From DASSTJ01 sp035707965 (GTDB lineage Bacteria > Actinomycetota > Actinomycetes > Actinomycetales > Angustibacteraceae): DNA of 28,411 nucleotides. The notes under the pieces are model-generated. The model saw nothing but the letters and a program-made list of their open reading frames with translations, did no database searches and was not told the origin of the DNA. Each line of letters opens with the position of its first letter. The stretch's first letter is position 1. The translations under genes and the position numbers were made by a program. Positions 15,462 to 24,320 of the stretch are shown here, piece after piece. The stretch lies in contig DASSTJ010000145.1 of the NCBI GenBank assembly GCA_035707965.1, positions 1 to 28,411 of the forward strand, written 5' to 3'.

Positions 15462-18400
15462 GCCGGCACCTGGCCGGTGTCGAGCAGCCGCGACAGCGCC
15501 TGCACCAGCGCGTCGGGCGGCCGCCACGCCAGCACACCACTGCGCACACCGTCCGCCACGGGTGTCGCCGGCCCGCACATGCCACGGACGAACAGGTACA
15601 GAGCCCCGCCCAGGTGACGTGCTGGCACGTAACCGGGCTGCCGCCACCGCAGGAACCGGTGCAGAGCCACGGAGTAGAGCAGCAGCTGCAGGGGGTAGTG
15701 CGCGTGGACCATCGCGTCGACCAGCGCGTCCCGGCGGTAGTGCCAGGTGGTGAGCGGCTCGCCGACAGGCGCCAGCCGGTTGGTCTTGTAGTCGGCCACC
15801 ACGTAGCAGGGCTCACCGTCGCGGCCCCGCAGCCGCAGCACCGCGTCGAGACTGCCGGTGAGGTAACCACGCAGCGGACTGGCGCCGAGACCGGCCGCCT
15901 CCAGGTGGTCGGCGTAGCCGGCGAACAGGTCGTCGTCGCCGAGGTGCTGGCGCAGCAGCCGGACGACGTCGCCCACCGTCGCACCCGTGGCCGTCGGCTG
16001 CTCGCCACCGGCCAGCGGCAGCTCGAACTCGAGCTCGGTGAGGCGATCGCCCGTCGCGATGTCGCTCAACGCCCGGTCGCCGGCGTCCGGTCCCAGGGGG
16101 GTGCGCAGCACCGGCACGAGCGCGGACGCGAGCTGCCCCGGGTCGACCCCCGAGAGCTCGGGCACGACGTCGCGGCAGTGCCGCAGCAGCTCGCCCTCGA
16201 GGTCGGCGGACGTCGGGTCGGTCCGTTCCAGCACGGCGTGCACCACCGTGCCGAACGAGGTGCCTCCCGGCATCGCCGCCAACGGCGGCACGAGCTGCTG
16301 GCGGCCCGGGGCAGGGCCGACGCCGAGCTCGGGAGACACCGCTGGCCCGATGGCGACTGCAGCACCGGGCTCGTCCTGCACGGCAGCGCTCTCGGGCTCG
16401 CTCGCCACACCCGGCGGCTGCTCGTGGACGCCTGCCGTGATGCCCGAGTAGGAGGTGCGCCGCCACACCAGGTCGAGGTGTCGAGTGAACCGGTCGACGA
16501 GCAGGTCCGGCTCGGCGTGCCGCTCGGGCCGCCACCTCGTCGGGGTCGGCGCGGACGTCACCGGCTCGACGACCACGCGCTCGCCGTCAGCCACGGCCGC
16601 GAACCGCGCGGCGAGCTCGTCGTCCGCCGGTGGGGTGACCCGGGCCGGCGGCTGCTCACCCTCTGCGTGCGAGCCGAGGAGCAGCCGCGTCAGGGCCCCG
16701 GCGCCCGAGTTGCTCGACGGCGCCCACCAGAGGACGACCTGTGATCGCGCCCGGGTCAGCGCGACGTAGAGGAGGCGCAGGTCCTCGCCGCGCTCCTCGG
16801 CGAGGTGGCGATCGCGCGCCTCCGCGTACCCGGCGGACCCCGAACCGCCGACGTGCAGGATGCGCGTGCCGTCGTCGTCGTGGAAGCGCAGGAGCGCGGG
16901 CGTCTTGCTCTCGTAGCGGTCCCACGCGAAGGGCACGTAGACCACGGGGAACTCCAGGCCCTTGCTGGCGTGCACCGTCACGACCTGCACGGCTGCCGCG
17001 TCCGTCTCGAGACGCCGGCTGCGCTCCTCGGCGTAGTCCTCGTCGGCCTCCGCCGTCCGGCGTCGCAGCCAGTCCGAGAGTGCTGCAACGCCGAGACCCT
17101 CTTCGGCAGCCGCCACGTGGAGGGCCTGGCCCACGTGCCGCAGGTCGGTGAGCTCGCGCTCACCCGTGGTCGTGCGCAGCAGGCGTGCGGCGAGCCCCTC
17201 AGCGCTGACCGTCTCGAGCAGTGCCGCCACACCGTGCTCCTCGAGGATCGACGCCCACTGCCGGACCCGGTCGGCGAGCTCGTCGCGCTGCTCGTCCGTC
17301 GCGGAGGCGAGCTGCTCGGCGCTCCACCCGACGAACGGCGTCAACGCCAGCGCGGCCGCCCGCCCGGTGTGGCCCGGCTGCTCCAGCGCCGCCAGCATCG
17401 TGGACCACTGCTTGGCCGCCCCCGTGCCGAACACGCTGGTCAGGCCGCTGACCACGGCCGGGACGCCGACCTCGACCAGCGCGTCACGGACCGCCGACGC
17501 GTCGGCGTTGCGGTGCGTGAGGACCGCGACATCGCCCGGCCGGACCGGACGCCACCCTGCGTCGCCGTCCAACAACCTCGCGCTCTGCAGCTGCCGGACC
17601 ACGTCAGCCGCCACGTCCTGGGCGACCAGCCTGCGGGTGTCGCCGACACGGGGGTTCTTGCTGCCCTTGAGGCCGAAGGGCTCACGCGTCACGTGTCGGA
17701 GCCGGAGCGGGGCACCGCCGCGCATCCGCCGCCCGTGGTGCTGCGCCTCGAGAGGTCTCACCACGATGCGGTCGTCGCCGAGCGCCGCCCCTCGCATCAG
17801 CTGGTCGAGCCCGCGCAGCAGCGGCTCGTCGCTGCGCCAGCTGCGGCCCAGCGTGGCGCTCGCGTCCGCATCGTCCCGGGCGGTCAGGTACGCGACGACG
17901 TCGCCGCCGCGGAAGGCGTAGATCGCCTGCTTGGGGTCGCCGATCAGCACCAGGGTGCGGTGACCGTGGAACGCGCTGCGCAGGATCTGCCACTGGACGG
18001 GGTCGGTGTCCTGGAACTCGTCGACCAGCACCACCCGGTACCGCGAACGCACGCGCTCGCACGCCGCGGCCCCGTGCTCCCGGTCCACCAGCGCGTCACG
18101 CAGCAGGACCAGCAGGTCGTCGTAGTCGAGCAGGCGCCGTGATCGCTTGCGCCGCACCAGCTCGGCGGCCGCGTCGCGAGCGAACGCGTACCGGTGACCC
18201 TCCAGCGAGTCCGGCGCAGCGGCCGCCGGCTCGAGCCGTGCCTGCGGATCACCCATCGCCTTGCGTGCCACCCCGCGGGCGTCCTTGACGGTCAGCGCCG
18301 GCTCGGTGGACGACGCGTACCGCTGCAGGTAGAGGTCGTCGACCACCTCGTCGGCGAGGTCGGCGAGGTCGGGGACGAGCACCGCGTCGTCGTCGACGTC

Positions 18401-18862
18401 GCCCAGGACCCCGAGGGACACGAGCATCTGCTGGCAGAAGCCGTGCGTCGTGGCGATCGTGGCCGCGTCGAACTGCGCGAGCGCTCGGGTGAGGCGGTGC
18501 CGACGACGGCCGAGCTCGTCGTCCGGCACACCGGCGAGGTGCCGGACGAGGTCGTCGTCGCTGCTGCACGCGTCCGGACGTCGAAGGGCGCGTTCGGCTG
18601 ACACGAGGCGCTCTCGCACCCGGTCGCGCAGCTCGGAGGTCGCCGCCCGGCCGAAGGTGACGAGCAGCAGCTCGGGCAGCTCGGCGACGCCCTCGGCGAC
18701 GTAGCGGGTGGCGAGCGCCGCCACCGTGAACGTCTTACCGGTGCCGGCGCTCGCCTCCAGGACCGTGGTGCCCCGCGGCAGGTCGCCGCACACGTCGAAC
18801 ACCCGCGGCTGCCCGCCCGGTTCGGTCGTCCAGGCGCTCAGGACGCCGTCCAGACCGGTCAT
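15458..18862 (-). CDS. recB: Exodeoxyribonuclease V subunit beta, RecB helicase-nuclease
   Basis: A 1134-aa UvrD-type helicase fused to a C-terminal nuclease. Motifs in order: Walker A EASAGTGKT (36-44); LLDYDDLLVLLRDAL; Walker B VVLVDEFQDTDPVQW; LIGDPKQAIYAFRGGD; TVHASKGLEFPVVYVP; and LRLLYVALTRARSQVVLWW. The nuclease domain has GSLDAVLRL and then YVVADYKTNRL, giving the D...DYK catalytic set, so the nuclease should be active. The length is typical. It starts with ATG at 18862, four bases inside recC (ATGA), and ends with the same overlap into recD, so all three subunits are translationally coupled. Role: resection of double-strand breaks and degradation of linear DNA. In mycobacteria RecBCD has been tied to single-strand annealing. 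Confidence 0.96.
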   Translation of the reverse strand: MTGLDGVLSAWTTEPGGQPRVFDVCGDLPRGTTVLEASAGTGKTFTVAALATRYVAEGVAELPELLLVTFGRAATSELRDRVRERLVSAERALRRPDACSSDDDLVRHLAGVPDDELGRRRHRLTRALAQFDAATIATTHGFCQQMLVSLGVLGDVDDDAVLVPDLADLADEVVDDLYLQRYASSTEPALTVKDARGVARKAMGDPQARLEPAAAAPDSLEGHRYAFARDAAAELVRRKRSRRLLDYDDLLVLLRDALVDREHGAAACERVRSRYRVVLVDEFQDTDPVQWQILRSAFHGHRTLVLIGDPKQAIYAFRGGDVVAYLTARDDADASATLGRSWRSDEPLLRGLDQLMRGAALGDDRIVVRPLEAQHHGRRMRGGAPLRLRHVTREPFGLKGSKNPRVGDTRRLVAQDVAADVVRQLQSARLLDGDAGWRPVRPGDVAVLTHRNADASAVRDALVEVGVPAVVSGLTSVFGTGAAKQWSTMLAALEQPGHTGRAAALALTPFVGWSAEQLASATDEQRDELADRVRQWASILEEHGVAALLETVSAEGLAARLLRTTTGERELTDLRHVGQALHVAAAEEGLGVAALSDWLRRRTAEADEDYAEERSRRLETDAAAVQVVTVHASKGLEFPVVYVPFAWDRYESKTPALLRFHDDDGTRILHVGGSGSAGYAEARDRHLAEERGEDLRLLYVALTRARSQVVLWWAPSSNSGAGALTRLLLGSHAEGEQPPARVTPPADDELAARFAAVADGERVVVEPVTSAPTPTRWRPERHAEPDLLVDRFTRHLDLVWRRTSYSGITAGVHEQPPGVASEPESAAVQDEPGAAVAIGPAVSPELGVGPAPGRQQLVPPLAAMPGGTSFGTVVHAVLERTDPTSADLEGELLRHCRDVVPELSGVDPGQLASALVPVLRTPLGPDAGDRALSDIATGDRLTELEFELPLAGGEQPTATGATVGDVVRLLRQHLGDDDLFAGYADHLEAAGLGASPLRGYLTGSLDAVLRLRGRDGEPCYVVADYKTNRLAPVGEPLTTWHYRRDALVDAMVHAHYPLQLLLYSVALHRFLRWRQPGYVPARHLGGALYLFVRGMCGPATPVADGVRSGVLAWRPPDALVQALSRLLDTGQVPA

Positions 18863-21800
18863 GCCGACGTCACCGTCTCGTGGCCGAGCAGCACGTCCCA
18901 GACCCGCCGGGCCAGGACCCCGAACCTGCTCTCGTCCGGGAACCAGAGCCGCTCGTCGGTCAGCGGCGTTCCCAGCAGGTCGTCGAGCTCGGCGTCGCCC
19001 CAGCAGGTGACGTGGGCCTCGTCAGTGCGCTCGAAGCCGGCGTGCCACTCCTGACGCGCGTTCTGCAGGGCCTGCACCTCGGCGTCCCCGCCGAACCGGC
19101 TGGTGGCGTAGGAGCAGGAGGCAGCGATCGGCAGGGGCAGCGGCTCGCGCAACGCCTTGGCGCGCAGGCGAACCAGCTGCTCGAGCCACTGGCCCGCGCG
19201 GGCCGGGTCAGGAGTGGAGAGCCGGGACACCATCGCCGCCGTGCGGGAACCGGCCGGACGACCGATGGTCATGGCCTGCCACGGCCGCTCCGGCTGCGAC
19301 GTGACGAGGGCCAGCAGCTGCACCCAGGCACGCAGCCGGTGCTTCGGCGCCAGCCGCGAGTAGACCGTGCGCAGGACGAGGTCGCCGTGCACCCCCCGCA
19401 CGGTGCCGGTCACCACGGCCCCTGACGGCAGGTCGGCGCGCAGGTCGACCACCTGCGGCTCGCCTTGAGCGACCGCGCCGGCGGCGGCCGCGAGAGGCTG
19501 CACCTTGGCCACGACCTGCTCGAGCACGCTGCGGCCGAGCTCGCGTGGAGGCACCTCGCCGCGACGCCATTCGGCCGCCATCGCCTGGGCACGGTCGGCC
19601 CCCGCGAGGCACGCGTCGAGCAGCCGGTCACCCACCTGCCACGTGTCGAGGCCGGACAGCTCGAGCGGCAGCCGGTCGTCGACCTCCTCGTGCTCGTCGA
19701 AGAACGACAGCTGCAGTCGCCGGCGCAGGAACCAGCGGACGGGGTGCTCCAGGGCCGCCACCAGGTCGTCGAGGTCGATCTCGTCGGGTCGAGGCTCGGG
19801 CGGCAGCGGCCGACCCAGGAACGGCTGCCGTGGCAGACGCGCGGCGCGCCCCGCGGCGGCAGCCTCGTGCGCCGCACCGTCGAAGCTGAACGGACCGGGC
19901 CGGCCGAGCGCTCCTCTGACGAAGTTGCGCTCGTCCACGGCAGCCAGGGGGTGGCGCACGACGACGCGCTCACGCGCCCGGTGCGTCGGGTCAGCGGCGT
20001 CGAACGCATCAAGGAGCTCGCTCACCGGCACGGCAGGCGGACGCACGGCACCCGTGCGCTCGTCGGCACCGGAGTACAGCACGACGAACGTCTGCTCGGC
20101 GCTCATCAGCGCATCCAGCAGCAGCTGCCGGTCCTCGCTGCGCGGGTCGCGCTCGCCGACGCACGGGTCGCGGAGAAGCACGTCGTCGCCGTCCACCCGC
20201 GCGCCCCTCGGGAAGTCGCCGTCATCGAGCCCCAGCAGGCACACCACCCGGTGGGGCACCGACCGCATCGGCTCCAACGAGCAGATGGTGAGCGCGCCGG
20301 TGCGGAAGCCGGCGCGGCTCGGTCGGCCCTTGAGGCGGTCGGCCAGCGCGGACCGGACGTCGGGCAGCCGCACCAGGAGCTGGCCGCGCGCCTTCGCCGC
20401 CTCGCGCACCCGTTCCAGCACTGCGCGCGCCTGCACGACCTGCCACGCGTCGGCCGGCGCGGTGTCCGCCAGCAGGCCCACGCCCTCCTCGAGAGCCTCG
20501 ACCCAGGCGGTCACCGGCTGGTGCCCGTCCAACCGGCCGAGCACGTGGGCCAACCGGTCGACCAGCTCGGCGAGCCGCCCGGCCAGCTCGATGTCGGTGC
20601 TGTCGACGTCGTCCAGCGGCAGCGCCGGCCCGACGAACCGCTGGTCCTCCTCCGCCATGGCGGCTCCCAGGAGGAGGCGGTCGAGCCCGGCCTGCCACGT
20701 GCCCTGGCCCACTGCTGCCAGCCCGAACCGCTCTCGGCGCGACGGGCCCTCGCCCCAGTGCACCCCGGACGTCACGGCCCAGTGCCGGATGCGCTCGAGG
20801 TCGTCGTCGTGGAGGCCGAACCGGTGACGCACGGGTGGGGTGGACGCGAGGTCGAGCACCTGCGACACGGTGACCCGCGAGTCGGCCAGCTCGAGCAGCG
20901 TCGCCACCAGCGACAGGACGGGGTTGGTCTGGCGCAGCGACCGGTCGGCCAGGCGGACGCGCAGCGTGTGCCCGGGGTGGATGCCCTCGCCGTCCGAGTC
21001 CGGCAGCAAGCCGAACGTCGCCGCGACCAACGGCGCGAACGCCTCGATGTCCGGGCACATCACCAGCACGTCACGGGGCTCGAGCGTGGGGTCGTCGGCG
21101 AACAGCCCGACCAGCACCTCGCGCAGCACCTCGACCTGGCGGGCCCGCCCGTGGCAGGCGTGGACCTGCACGCTGCGGTCGGCGGGCGAGACGGCGAGGG
21201 GCTCCGACCCGGGATCGTCGCGGCGCACCTGGTGCTGCACGGAGCCGAGCAGCGTGGCCGCGGGCGCCACAGCAGGGTGGTGGTGCTGCGCGACGTCGTA
21301 CGCCTCGAGCCGGTGCTGCAGCTCGAGGGCGTCCCGGGCCATCGACGCCAGGAGGGGATGACGGACATCGGGGACGAGCTCACGTCGTCGGGTCGGGGCG
21401 CCGGCTCGGCCGTCGGCCTCGGAGCCGCCACGGGCGCGTGCCCAGGCGTCGGGCGACGGGTGCGGCAGCCACAGGTGGACCTCACGGTGCCGCCCCAGCG
21501 CGTCGAGGACCTGCAGCTGGTCCTGCGGCAGCCGGGTCGGACCGAACACCGACAGCCGCGCCGGAAGCTCCACGTCACGGGGGCCGGCGGCCAACGCCGT
21601 CAGCGCCTGCTCGAGCCGCTCCGCCGGGCTGGGCACGCCGACCTCCGCGCGAAGGCGCCGCCACAGCTCGGGCTGCCAGCGCAGGTCGTCGGGCACCGCC
21701 GCGCCGGCGCCGTCCTCGTCGCGGCCCGCAGCCCAGTCGCGGACCATCGTCGGACGCTGAGCGCCGTACCCCGTGAAGAGCCGCGCGAGGTGCCGTGCGA

Positions 21801-22218
21801 CCGCGAGCCGTCGTCCGGCCCGTCGCTCGTCCGAGCCGTCCGCCGTGACGCCGAGGTGGCGACCCAGGGCATGGCACCACGCCTCGCCCGCGCACTCGTC
21901 GACGACCCTCAGCAGCGTCCACGTCAACGCCTCGCTGCGCCACGGCTCGTCGGCCGGGTCGACGCCCAGCACCGATGACAGGACCTCGGACACCAGACGC
22001 GTCGGCGACGGGAACAGCACGTTGGCGCACACGCCAGCCTCGCCGTCCGAACCGGTGCCGAGGTGGTGCGACAGCCGCTGAGCCAGCCACCGCTCCACCC
22101 CCTTGGTGGGTACGGCCACGACGTCGGGCGCGAACGGGTCGTCGGGCGACACGGCGAGCATCGCGGCGAGCGGCCCGACGAGCGCGTCGGTGCGCTCCGA
22201 GCGGTGCACGTGCAGCAC
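18859..22218 (-). CDS. recC: Exodeoxyribonuclease V subunit gamma, RecC
   Basis: A 1119-aa RecC, the non-catalytic scaffold of RecBCD with an inactivated helicase fold that in E. coli recognises Chi. Recognised by its opening LHVHRSERTDALVGPLA, then VAVPTKGVERWLAQRLS, LFPSPTRLVSEVL, DVLVMCPDIEAFAPLVAATF, RVVCLLGLDDGDFPRG and a C-terminal DDLVAALEHPVRWFLRRRL. The start is GTG 22218, with a strong GGAGGGG 5 nt upstream and a TAGTGT hexamer further up, so the operon promoter is probably just before it. First gene of recC-recB-recD. Its 3' end overlaps recB by four bases. Confidence 0.95.
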   Translation of the reverse strand: MLHVHRSERTDALVGPLAAMLAVSPDDPFAPDVVAVPTKGVERWLAQRLSHHLGTGSDGEAGVCANVLFPSPTRLVSEVLSSVLGVDPADEPWRSEALTWTLLRVVDECAGEAWCHALGRHLGVTADGSDERRAGRRLAVARHLARLFTGYGAQRPTMVRDWAAGRDEDGAGAAVPDDLRWQPELWRRLRAEVGVPSPAERLEQALTALAAGPRDVELPARLSVFGPTRLPQDQLQVLDALGRHREVHLWLPHPSPDAWARARGGSEADGRAGAPTRRRELVPDVRHPLLASMARDALELQHRLEAYDVAQHHHPAVAPAATLLGSVQHQVRRDDPGSEPLAVSPADRSVQVHACHGRARQVEVLREVLVGLFADDPTLEPRDVLVMCPDIEAFAPLVAATFGLLPDSDGEGIHPGHTLRVRLADRSLRQTNPVLSLVATLLELADSRVTVSQVLDLASTPPVRHRFGLHDDDLERIRHWAVTSGVHWGEGPSRRERFGLAAVGQGTWQAGLDRLLLGAAMAEEDQRFVGPALPLDDVDSTDIELAGRLAELVDRLAHVLGRLDGHQPVTAWVEALEEGVGLLADTAPADAWQVVQARAVLERVREAAKARGQLLVRLPDVRSALADRLKGRPSRAGFRTGALTICSLEPMRSVPHRVVCLLGLDDGDFPRGARVDGDDVLLRDPCVGERDPRSEDRQLLLDALMSAEQTFVVLYSGADERTGAVRPPAVPVSELLDAFDAADPTHRARERVVVRHPLAAVDERNFVRGALGRPGPFSFDGAAHEAAAAGRAARLPRQPFLGRPLPPEPRPDEIDLDDLVAALEHPVRWFLRRRLQLSFFDEHEEVDDRLPLELSGLDTWQVGDRLLDACLAGADRAQAMAAEWRRGEVPPRELGRSVLEQVVAKVQPLAAAAGAVAQGEPQVVDLRADLPSGAVVTGTVRGVHGDLVLRTVYSRLAPKHRLRAWVQLLALVTSQPERPWQAMTIGRPAGSRTAAMVSRLSTPDPARAGQWLEQLVRLRAKALREPLPLPIAASCSYATSRFGGDAEVQALQNARQEWHAGFERTDEAHVTCWGDAELDDLLGTPLTDERLWFPDESRFGVLARRVWDVLLGHETVTSA

Positions 22219-22301
22219 GCCGTCCCCTCCCTGTGGTGTCTGGCCGCGACACTACGCGGAGCCGCCGACAGCCGGGCGCCCCTCTCCCGCCCCGTGCGGC
22301 T

Positions 22302-22366
22302 GTGCGTCGATGGGTGCTGGCTAGGTGGTCGTGATCGCAGCCAACCGACCGCACCCATCGACGCAC
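22302..22366 (-). terminator. Large hairpin behind the DMT permease
   Basis: A perfect 16-bp inverted repeat: GTGCGTCGATGGGTGC at 22302-22317 against 22351-22366. The 33-base loop contains a second short stem (TGGCT 22318-22322 with AGCCA 22339-22343). It begins 9 bases beyond the DMT stop on the minus strand and lies upstream of recC, so a terminator separating the two units is likely. No T-tract. Confidence 0.6.
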
Positions 22367-22374
22367 GGTGCCGC

Positions 22375-23274
22375 TCACTCCGGCACCCGCGGCTCCTCGG
22401 TGCGCAGCAGCGGCGAGCGGGGCAGCACGATCAGCCCCGCGACGAGCGGGACGGCGGCCGCCGCCATCAGCGAGAGGCGCAGCGCGTCGGTCGGGATCCT
22501 CTCGTGGAACCCCACGATGCCGGCGAGGGCACCCACGACGGGGTTCGTCACGACGATGGCCGTCGTCGCGGTCGGCAGCCGTCCGTTGGCGAACGCGAGC
22601 TGCTGCAGCACCACGCTGCCGATCGCGAGCACCGCCAGCGCGTACCCGGGCCAGTCGGCGGCCGTCGCGGCGACCCCTCGCGTGGTGAGGTCCTGAGCCG
22701 TCAGCTTGACCATCGTGGCGCTCGTGCCGTAGGTCGCGCCGGCCGCCACCCCGAGGAGCACCGCGCGCATCGGCCCCTGACGGCGGATCGAGGCCAGGCA
22801 CAGCGCGGTCACCGCGGCCCCGACCACGACGAGGACGAGGACGAGCCGCGGCCGGTCGGGCTCTCCCTGCGTCGTGGTGCCGGCACCCCTCGCCACGAGG
22901 AACATCGCCAGCCCGAGGCACACGGACGACGCGGCCAGCAGGTCGCGCACCCGCGGTCGCTCCCGGCGTCCCACCGTCGAGAGCGGCAGCGAGAACACCA
23001 GCGTGGTGACCTGCAACGACTGCACGACCGAGATCGAGCCGAGGTGGAGCGCCGCGGCCTGGACCAGGTACGCCAGCGTGCCGAGCGCCCAGCCCGCGAA
23101 CCAGCGCCGGTCCCGCAGCAGCCGTCCTGCCCCGGTGGCGATGCGGCCCAGCAGCCCGCGGCCCTCGTCGGTCTCCCGTTGGCGAGCGCGCTGGGCCTCG
23201 CGCTGCTCCATGAAGTCCGAGAGCGCGTAGAGCACCGCGGCGACGAGGCCCAGTGCGATGACGACGCCCAGCAC
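22375..23274 (-). CDS. DMT-superfamily permease, NIPA/EamA-like
   Basis: A 299-aa membrane protein with about nine hydrophobic helices. It starts directly in a helix (LGVVIALGLVAAVLYALSDF), followed by a basic cytoplasmic loop of about 35 residues (EQREAQRARQRE...). The segment ALHLGSISVVQSLQVTTLVFSLPL and the repeat-like TTAIVVTNPVVGALAGIVGFHERIP near the C-terminus are typical of the actinobacterial DMT permeases related to EamA/NIPA. NIPA proteins transport Mg2+, but most bacterial relatives are uncharacterised. The start is GTG 23274, with only a weak purine stretch upstream. It is flanked on both sides by large palindromes, so it is probably a single-gene unit. Confidence 0.8.
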   Translation of the reverse strand: MLGVVIALGLVAAVLYALSDFMEQREAQRARQRETDEGRGLLGRIATGAGRLLRDRRWFAGWALGTLAYLVQAAALHLGSISVVQSLQVTTLVFSLPLSTVGRRERPRVRDLLAASSVCLGLAMFLVARGAGTTTQGEPDRPRLVLVLVVVGAAVTALCLASIRRQGPMRAVLLGVAAGATYGTSATMVKLTAQDLTTRGVAATAADWPGYALAVLAIGSVVLQQLAFANGRLPTATTAIVVTNPVVGALAGIVGFHERIPTDALRLSLMAAAAVPLVAGLIVLPRSPLLRTEEPRVPE

Positions 23275-23348
23275 GCCTCATCTTCTCGCCGTCGAGCCGG
23301 TCGTACAGGTCCAGTGCCGTCGTCGCGAGCGCGTCGCCGGAACGCGCT

Positions 23349-23420
23349 TGATCCATGTTTCGCGCGAAACGCGCCACTCAGGTCACCGGTCGTGCCCCAG
23401 CTCGCGCGAAACGTGGATCA
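23349..23420. repeat. Intergenic palindromic element, copy 2
   Basis: Arms 23349-23367 and 23402-23420 pair over 19 positions with one G-U. The left arm contains the perfect palindrome GTTTCGCGCGAAAC (23357-23370). The right arm runs into the stop codon of the AraC-family gene (23418-23420). Read on the minus strand from the stop codon, it resembles the element at 870-938: stop codon, then a CGTTTCGCGCGA core, then GGGGCACG. Likely a member of a dispersed family that also serves as a terminator. Confidence 0.65.
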
Positions 23421-24293
23421 GGCGCCCGCCGGACGCGAGCCCCGTCGGTACACAGACGGGGGGACGCCGATCACCTGCGTGAACGACCGCGTGAAGTGCG
23501 CCTGGTCGCTGAAGCCGAGGGCGGCAGCGAGCCCCGCGAGGTCGGAGCCGTCGCCGGCGTCGATCGCGGCCGTCGCGTCCTGGAGCCGGTAGCGCCGCAG
23601 CACCCACAGCGGTGACGCCCCGACGTAGCGGCGAAAGAGCCGCTGCAGCGTGCGCCCGGACACCCCCAGCCGCGCCGCGACCGGCCCGAGCGTGAGGCAC
23701 TCCCGCGAGCGCATCAGGTCGGCGGCACGGCGTACCGTCGCGAAGCCCTGGTCAGCGCTCACCCGGTCCAGCACCGGAGCAAGGCGGTGCTGCACGTAGC
23801 CGACGAGCGCGTCGCGGCGCAGCTGCTCGTCCGGCTCGGCCAGCACGTCGCCCGCCATGGACAGCACGTCGGCGCCCAGCACCTCGTCGGCAGCCACGAC
23901 GCGGCCGGTGAGGTCGGCGACGTCGCGGTCGAGCAGGGACGCCAGCCCACCGGGGTGGAAGGCGACTCCGGAGACGCGGCCCGCGAGCGGGAGCTCGACC
24001 TCGAACACCTGCCGGACGAGGCCGTGCACGAGGCAGGTGGGCGTCGGCAGTCCGTGCAGCTCGTCGGCGTCGGCGTCCTCGACGGTCAGGTGGCACACGG
24101 GGTGCCCGAGCACCTGCGGCCGGAACGGCACCGCAGCCGACCGCCGCCACGTGACCCACCAGTAGTGGCTCAGCACCAAGGACGCCGGCCCCGGCACCGG
24201 GAGGTGACCGGTGTCGAACACGTCGTCGCCGGCGTCCGGCCAGAGCACCCCGACCGGCCGTCGGAGCCGCTGTCGCGAATGTACAAGCGCCAC
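23418..24293 (-). CDS. AraC-family transcriptional regulator
   Basis: A 291-aa regulator. The N-terminal domain (about 15-165) resembles the DUF6597 type found in front of actinobacterial AraC proteins, with LVLSHYWWVTWR and GVAFHPGGLASLLD. The C-terminal AraC DNA-binding domain (about 190-285) has two helix-turn-helix motifs, LGPVAARLGVSGRTLQRLFRRYVG and LAGLAAALGFSDQAHFTRSF, ending VIGVPPSVYRR. The start is GTG 24293, leaderless, with TAGGCT 6 nt upstream. It is divergent from the VOC gene, with only 27 bases between the start codons, so it probably controls that gene and itself. The effector is unknown. The stop codon lies inside a palindromic repeat. Confidence 0.9.
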   Translation of the reverse strand: MALVHSRQRLRRPVGVLWPDAGDDVFDTGHLPVPGPASLVLSHYWWVTWRRSAAVPFRPQVLGHPVCHLTVEDADADELHGLPTPTCLVHGLVRQVFEVELPLAGRVSGVAFHPGGLASLLDRDVADLTGRVVAADEVLGADVLSMAGDVLAEPDEQLRRDALVGYVQHRLAPVLDRVSADQGFATVRRAADLMRSRECLTLGPVAARLGVSGRTLQRLFRRYVGASPLWVLRRYRLQDATAAIDAGDGSDLAGLAAALGFSDQAHFTRSFTQVIGVPPSVYRRGSRPAGA

Positions 24294-24299
24294 GTGGCG

Positions 24300-24313
24300 A
24301 GCCTAGGGATGCT
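24300..24313. promoter_or_regulatory. Overlapping divergent -10 elements, araC-like and VOC genes
   Basis: Minus strand: TAGGCT (24305-24300), 6 nt, GTG 24293. Plus strand: GATGCT (24308-24313), 7 nt, ATG 24321. The two hexamers are two bases apart around a CCTAGG palindrome (24302-24307), so polymerase could hardly occupy both promoters at once. The minus-strand element is the more convincing. Confidence 0.45.
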
Positions 24314-24320
24314 GGGTGTC

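Noticed and set aside
15462..15647. N-terminal extension of RecD
   Set aside because: The extra 62 residues lie wholly inside recB in another frame and are Arg/Ala-rich; ATG 15461 overlaps the recB stop.
19465..21978. 837-codon open frame opposite recC
   Set aside because: Shadow of a conserved gene; composition (Gln/Arg/His/Glu-rich) typical of antisense frames in GC-rich DNA.
23356..23371. ParB binding site (parS)
   Set aside because: It differs from the parS consensus at two central positions and one edge base, and occurs at gene ends as part of larger stems; kept only as a speculative similarity.
21575..23377. 600-codon minus frame running from the DMT gene through recC
   Set aside because: It crosses two real genes and an intergenic hairpin in the wrong frame; Arg/Ala/Gly-rich nonsense.
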